A stretch of 64,000 bases of DNA from Mycolicibacterium alvei. Lineage in GTDB: Bacteria > Actinomycetota > Actinomycetes > Mycobacteriales > Mycobacteriaceae. The notes under the pieces were generated by a model. It did not search any database, was not told the DNA's origin, and was given only the letters and a program-made list of their open reading frames with translations. Location: contig NZ_AP022565.1 in the NCBI RefSeq assembly GCF_010727325.1, positions 5,146,001 to 5,210,000 on the forward strand, given 5' to 3'. Every line of letters starts with the position of its first letter. Positions within the stretch are counted from its first letter, which is position 1. The position numbers were made by a program, and so were the translations under genes. Below, one piece after another: positions 60,370 to 64,000 of the stretch.

Positions 60370-61496
60370 TGACGGCCGACCCCACACTCCTGGACGGACT
60401 CGACGGCGAAGCCGGCGCACAGCGCGCCGAGTTGGTCGAATGGCTGCTGGCCCGCGGTATCAGCGCAGACCAGATCCGCCGGGCCGACACCCCGATGCTG
60501 CTGGCGTCGCGCCGGGTGGCCGGAGACGACGGCACCTACGTGTCGACCCGCGAGATCAGCGAACAGTCGGGGCTGGACGTCGAGCTGGTGCAGCGGTTGC
60601 AACGGGCGATGGGATTGGCGACCGTCGAGGACCCCGATGCCGCGGTGCTGTTGCGGGCCGATGCCGAGGCGGTCGGCTTTGCCGAGCGGTTCGTGGAGCT
60701 GGGGATCGCCCCGGACCAGATCGTGTTGATCACCCGGGTGCTGTCCGAGGGACTCGGCCGAGCAGCCGAGGTGATGCGCTACGCGGCGTTGGCTGCGGTG
60801 CTGACGCCGGGGGCAACCGAACTGGAAACCGCCAAGGCGAGTGAGGCGCTGGTGGCCGAGGCGGCTCCGTTGATCGGGCCGATGATCTCGGACATGCTGT
60901 TCGTGCAACTGCGGCATGCGCTGGAGACCGAGGCGGTCAGCGCTTCCGAGCGGGCCGACGGGGTCGGGCTGCCCGGTGCCCGGGTGGTCACCATCGCGTT
61001 CGCCGACATCGTCGGATTCACCCGGCTGGGTGAGGTGGTGCAGCCCGAAGACCTTGAGCGGCTGGCGAATCGGTTGGCCGACGCGGCCCGCGAGGTGGCG
61101 GTCGGCCCGGTGCGGTTGATCAAGACGATCGGCGATGCGGTGATGCTCGTCAGTGCCGACGCGGCAGCGCTTCTGGATGCGGTCCTGAAGTTGGTGGCGG
61201 TCACCGAAACCGACGAGGAGTTCCCGCGGCTGCGGGTCGGGCTGGCGACCGGGCCCGCGGTGAGCCGAGCCGGGGACTGGTTCGGAGGTTCGGTCAATCT
61301 GGCCAGCCGCGTCACCGGGGCGGCCCGGCCCGGGACCGTGTTGGCGGCCGAGTCCACCCGCGCGGCGATCGGCGAGGCGGACCGGTTCGATTGGTCGTTC
61401 GCCGGGGCGCGCCGCCTCAAGGGCGTCAAGAGTGACGTCAAGCTGTTCCGGGCCCGGATCGCGCAGAACTTTATCGAATCTTCATCGAACGTCTAG
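60369..61496 (+). CDS. Class III adenylate cyclase with N-terminal regulatory domain (Rv1264-like)
   Basis: Cytoplasmic cyclase of 375 residues, matching Rv1264 (397), the pH-sensing cyclase. The N-terminal domain (1-190) is helical and in Rv1264 is the autoinhibitory pH sensor. The catalytic domain has Asp213 ([10 protein letters not shown]) and Asp256 (IGDAVML) as metal ligands, Lys252 and Asp303 as purine-specifying residues, and Asn310/Arg314 (NLASR) for the transition state. All are present, so it should be active. cAMP is the expected product. It overlaps the GAF gene by 1 bp. Confidence 0.93.
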   Translation: MTADPTLLDGLDGEAGAQRAELVEWLLARGISADQIRRADTPMLLASRRVAGDDGTYVSTREISEQSGLDVELVQRLQRAMGLATVEDPDAAVLLRADAEAVGFAERFVELGIAPDQIVLITRVLSEGLGRAAEVMRYAALAAVLTPGATELETAKASEALVAEAAPLIGPMISDMLFVQLRHALETEAVSASERADGVGLPGARVVTIAFADIVGFTRLGEVVQPEDLERLANRLADAAREVAVGPVRLIKTIGDAVMLVSADAAALLDAVLKLVAVTETDEEFPRLRVGLATGPAVSRAGDWFGGSVNLASRVTGAARPGTVLAAESTRAAIGEADRFDWSFAGARRLKGVKSDVKLFRARIAQNFIESSSNV

Positions 61497-61530
61497 ACCG
61501 ACCATATCGAGCCTGGGGAGGCTGGAGAGC

Positions 61531-62184
61531 ATGACGAAACTGATGATGCTGAGTGCCGGCGCGGTGGTGGCGGCGGCCCTGGTGGCCGGCTGTAGCAACC
61601 AGTCCACGGATGGGGCTACCGACGCGACGACCGCCATATCGGCGACGACCTCGCAGGCGCCGGTCCAGGCGGACAACGCGGTTCACAACGACGCCGATGT
61701 GATGTTCGCCCAGCACATGATTCCGCACCATGAGCAGGCTGTCGAGATGAGCGACGGGCTGCTGGCCAAGCCGGGCATCGACCCGCGGGTGATGGACCTG
61801 GCTACTCAGATCAAGGGTGCCCAGGCTCCGGAGATCGCGCAGATGCAGGGCTGGCTGAAGCAGTGGGGCAACCCGCCCATGCCCCCCATGCCGCAGCAGG
61901 GCCACGGCGACATGGGCCACGGCGACATGGGCCACGGCGACATGCCCGCCATGCAGGGCATGGTGTCGGAGGCCGACATGAACGCGTTGCGCAATGCCCA
62001 GGGCGTCGAGGCGGCCAAGCTGTACCTGACACACATGATCGCTCACCATGAGGGTGCGATCACCATGGCTGAGGATGAGATCAAGGACGGTCAGTATCCG
62101 GCTGCGGTCGAGCTGGCCCACACCATCGTGAAGACGCAGCAGCAGGAGATCGACACCATGCGCCAGGTCCTGGGTTCGCTCTAG
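61531..62184 (+). CDS. DUF305 lipoprotein
   Basis: Exported protein of 217 residues. The signal MTKLMMLSAGAVVAAALVAGC ends in lipobox VAGC (Cys21). The DUF305 domain shows two HMIPHHEQA/HMIAHHEGA motifs (DVMFAQHMIPHHEQAVEMSD and LTHMIAHHEGAITMAEDE) with His/Met pairs typical of copper-binding ferritin-like proteins. Between them a Met/His-rich loop has GHGDM three times, encoded by 15-bp repeats. The start is ATG 61531, with GGAGAG upstream. It ends convergently with the sensor kinase gene. Confidence 0.87.
   Translation: MTKLMMLSAGAVVAAALVAGCSNQSTDGATDATTAISATTSQAPVQADNAVHNDADVMFAQHMIPHHEQAVEMSDGLLAKPGIDPRVMDLATQIKGAQAPEIAQMQGWLKQWGNPPMPPMPQQGHGDMGHGDMGHGDMPAMQGMVSEADMNALRNAQGVEAAKLYLTHMIAHHEGAITMAEDEIKDGQYPAAVELAHTIVKTQQQEIDTMRQVLGSL
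61900..61944 (+). repeat. Three perfect 15-bp repeats in the DUF305 gene
   Basis: GGCCACGGCGACATG is repeated three times at 61900, 61915 and 61930 in frame, encoding GHGDM each time, a His/Met/Asp-rich metal-binding-like loop. Copy number may vary between strains without frameshift. Confidence 0.88.
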
Positions 62185-63284
62185 CCGGTCGGCAGGGTGA
62201 TCGTGAAGGTGGTCCCGGCGCCCGAACCGGTTGCCGGGCTGGTCACCTCGATCCGCCCGCGGTGGCCTTCGACCAGGGCCTTCACGATCGCCAGCCCGAT
62301 GCCCGATCCGCCGTGGTCGCGGTCACGCGCGGTGTCGGCCCGGTAGAAGCGGGCGAAGACGTGGGGCAGGTGCTCGGCGGGGATACCCTCGCCGGTATCG
62401 GTCACCGTCAAAGTGACGGTGGGGCTCTCAGGTCCGGCGGCGGCGCTGATGGTCACCTGCCCGCCCGCCGGGGTGTGCCGCAGTGCGTTGTCGAGCAGGT
62501 TGCCCAGGATCTGGGCCAGCCGGTGGGGATCGGCCCAGAGCGCCGGCAGGTCCTCGGCTGCCTGTCGGTGCAACGTCACGCCCTTGTCGTCGAATCGGTC
62601 CTGCGCTGCGGCGACGGCGGCGGCCACCACGGTGTGCGTCGGCACCGGTAGCGGAGTGATCGTGGCCGGGCTCTCCTCGGCCTTGGCCAGGGCGGCGGCG
62701 TCGCCGGCGAACCGGACCAGCCGGTGGGTCTGCTGCCGCAGCATCGAGACGGTCTCGGGGTCAAGCGTTCTCACGCCGTCCTCGATGGCCTCGAAGTAGG
62801 CCTCCAATACCGAAACCGGAGTTCGGATCTCATGAGCAAGATCGCTGAACAGCCTGCGGCGGCCGGCATCGACAGACTCCAGGCGTCCAGCCATATCGTT
62901 GAAAGAACTTGCCAGGGAGTCGAATTCATCGCCGAGGTGGGCGGGCGGCACCCGAGAGTCGTAATGTCCGTCGGCGATGGCGGTGGTGGCCCGGGCCACC
63001 TCGGTCAGCGACCGCTGCAGGCGCCTGCCGATATACCAGGTGACGATCAGGGCCGCCAGGATCGCGACGCAGGACGCGACCGCGATCGATATCACCGTGG
63101 CATAGACGTAGGCCTCTTCGGCGTGCATCTGTTCGGCCGAGTCACCGGAAACCCCTGCGCGGTGCAGATGTTCGCGGAACAATGGCGGTCCGACGATGGC
63201 GGCCACCAGTCCGGTGGTGCCGGCACCGGCGGCCAGTACCAGGGCCTGGGCCGAGAGCAGTCGGGTGCGCAGGCCGACGGTCAT
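62181..63284 (-). CDS. Sensor histidine kinase
   Basis: Membrane histidine kinase of 367 residues. Two transmembrane helices (about 10-32 and 62-86) flank a short extracytoplasmic loop (31-61). A HAMP domain follows (RLQRSLTEVARATTAIADG), then the dimerisation domain with phospho-acceptor His151 (SDLAHEIRTPVSV) and an HATPase with the N box LGNLLDNALRHTP and G boxes TDTGEGIP, GGSGIGLAIVK. The GTG/ATG start at 63284 overlaps the response-regulator stop by 4 bp. It ends convergently with the DUF305 gene, the stop codons sharing CTAG. The stimulus is unknown; the short loop might detect metal or membrane stress. Confidence 0.9.
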   Translation of the reverse strand: MTVGLRTRLLSAQALVLAAGAGTTGLVAAIVGPPLFREHLHRAGVSGDSAEQMHAEEAYVYATVISIAVASCVAILAALIVTWYIGRRLQRSLTEVARATTAIADGHYDSRVPPAHLGDEFDSLASSFNDMAGRLESVDAGRRRLFSDLAHEIRTPVSVLEAYFEAIEDGVRTLDPETVSMLRQQTHRLVRFAGDAAALAKAEESPATITPLPVPTHTVVAAAVAAAQDRFDDKGVTLHRQAAEDLPALWADPHRLAQILGNLLDNALRHTPAGGQVTISAAAGPESPTVTLTVTDTGEGIPAEHLPHVFARFYRADTARDRDHGGSGIGLAIVKALVEGHRGRIEVTSPATGSGAGTTFTITLPTG

Positions 63285-63997
63285 CGCCGGCCGTCCTGCC
63301 CGGTACCCATGCGGTATCCCACGCCGCGCACCGTGATCACGTACAGCGGATCGGCCGGGTCGTCGCCGAGTTTGCGGCGGAGATGACCGATGTGAACGTC
63401 GACGAGGTGTTCATTGGCCACATAGGTGGTTTCCCATACGGATTCGAGGAGCTGACGACGGTTCAGTGCCACGCCGGGTCGAGCCGAGAGCGTGGAAAGT
63501 ACATCGAATTCGGTACGCGTCAGCATGATCGGTTCGTCGTCGAGGAAAACCTGGCGTCCGTCGACGTCGATGCGCAGCGCCCCGAACACCCGGCCGTCGG
63601 CGGCACCCGGAGAGGTGACGCGGGGTCGGCGCAGCATGGCCCGGATCCTGGCCACCAGTTCCCTCGGGCTGAACGGTTTGGTCATGTAGTCGTCGGCGCC
63701 CACCGACAGGCCGACGATGGTGTCCGTCTCGGTGTCACGGGCGGTCAGCATCACCACATAGGCATCGGAGAACGTGCGCAATTGCCGACAGACCTCCACG
63801 CCGTCGATGCCGGGCAGTCCGAGGTCGAGGATGACCACGTCGGGGTCGACCTCGCGGGCCAGGTGCAGTGCTTCGGCCCCTTCGTGGGCGACGGTGACCT
63901 CGAACCGATCGCGGGTCAGATAGCTTGCGATGACCTCGGCCAGTGGGGCTTCGTCGTCGACCACCAGGGCCCGGTAGCCGCCCGGAATCTGCTGCAT
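63281..63997 (-). CDS. OmpR/PhoB family response regulator
   Basis: Two-component response regulator of 238 residues. The receiver domain has Asp16/17 (VVDDEAPL), the phospho-acceptor Asp58 (VILDLGLPG), Thr (MLTARDTET) and Lys (MTKPFSPREL). A winged-helix trans_reg_C DNA-binding domain covers about 135-230 (LTRTEFDVLSTLSARPGVALNRRQLLESVW, VDVHIGHLRRKLGDDPADPLYVITVRGVGYRM). It is the upstream gene of the kinase, overlapping it by 4 bp. ATG 63997 lies 3 bp from the window edge, so an earlier start cannot be excluded. Confidence 0.9.
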   Translation of the reverse strand: MQQIPGGYRALVVDDEAPLAEVIASYLTRDRFEVTVAHEGAEALHLAREVDPDVVILDLGLPGIDGVEVCRQLRTFSDAYVVMLTARDTETDTIVGLSVGADDYMTKPFSPRELVARIRAMLRRPRVTSPGAADGRVFGALRIDVDGRQVFLDDEPIMLTRTEFDVLSTLSARPGVALNRRQLLESVWETTYVANEHLVDVHIGHLRRKLGDDPADPLYVITVRGVGYRMGTGQDGRR

Positions 63998-64000
63998 GTG

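Overview
The window is about 64 kb of high-GC actinobacterial chromosome. Its gene order follows the Mycobacterium tuberculosis Rv1213-Rv1264 segment (glgC, ABC/TetR, sigE-rseA-htrA-tatB, mrp, lpqY-sugABC, corA, lpqZ, kgd, deaD, cyp130, Tap-type MFS, udgB, HIT, acid-sensing type cyclase). Extra genes lie between these landmarks and several M. tuberculosis genes are absent, which points to an environmental, probably fast-growing, Mycobacterium/Mycolicibacterium. This placement comes from remembered gene order and protein motifs, not a database search. I see no tRNA, rRNA, insertion sequence, prophage or CRISPR array. Coding density is very high: many genes overlap by 1-8 bp, and several starts look leaderless (a -10 hexamer 5-8 nt before the start codon).

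Layout. 1-6.1 kb: 3' end of glgC, two small membrane proteins, a TetR-controlled ABC exporter and an O-methyltransferase. 6.2-9.6 kb: extracytoplasmic stress cluster sigE-rseA-htrA-tatB. 9.6-16.3 kb: Mrp/ApbC Fe-S carrier, secreted lytic transglycosylase, DUF1003 and MgtE-N/CBS proteins, a CitE-like CoA-ester lyase, a proline-rich DUF4190 protein and a GSP17M-like protein. 16.3-21.4 kb: trehalose importer lpqY-sugA-sugB-sugC with a coupled suppressor-of-fused domain gene. 21.4-30.3 kb: corA, malic enzyme (where M. tuberculosis has mdh), lpqZ, an SDR, kgd and an Rv1249c-like gene. 30.3-38.1 kb: two MFS exporters, an FAD oxidase and a nuclease-helicase. 38.2-43.7 kb: lprE, deaD, an acyltransferase and the cyp130-TetR pair. 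43.7-49.1 kb: rhomboid protease, a second FAD oxidase, DUF3237 and maleylpyruvate-isomerase-like genes divergent from an HxlR regulator, and a Tap-like exporter. 49.2-53.4 kb: udgB, LLM flavin oxidoreductase, F420-type nitroreductase, HIT, VOC and AraC genes. 53.5-64 kb: more variable, with a 13E12-type DUF222/HNH gene carrying a consensus LexA box, a cyclase-ATPase-TPR regulator, a deoxyinosine DNA glycosylase, a GAF regulator, a class III cyclase, a DUF305 lipoprotein and a two-component system.

Themes are envelope stress (sigE cluster), trehalose recycling, central carbon metabolism (kgd, malic enzyme), drug efflux (four transporter loci), DNA repair (UdgB, deoxyinosine glycosylase, SOS-type 13E12 gene) and cyclic-nucleotide signalling (two cyclases). 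I did not find a convincing wholly new system. The best leads are the SOS box on the start codon of the 13E12 gene, the SUFU gene welded to the trehalose importer, the shared palindrome between the HxlR gene and its divergent neighbour, and the repeat arrays before the cyclase and GAF-regulator genes.
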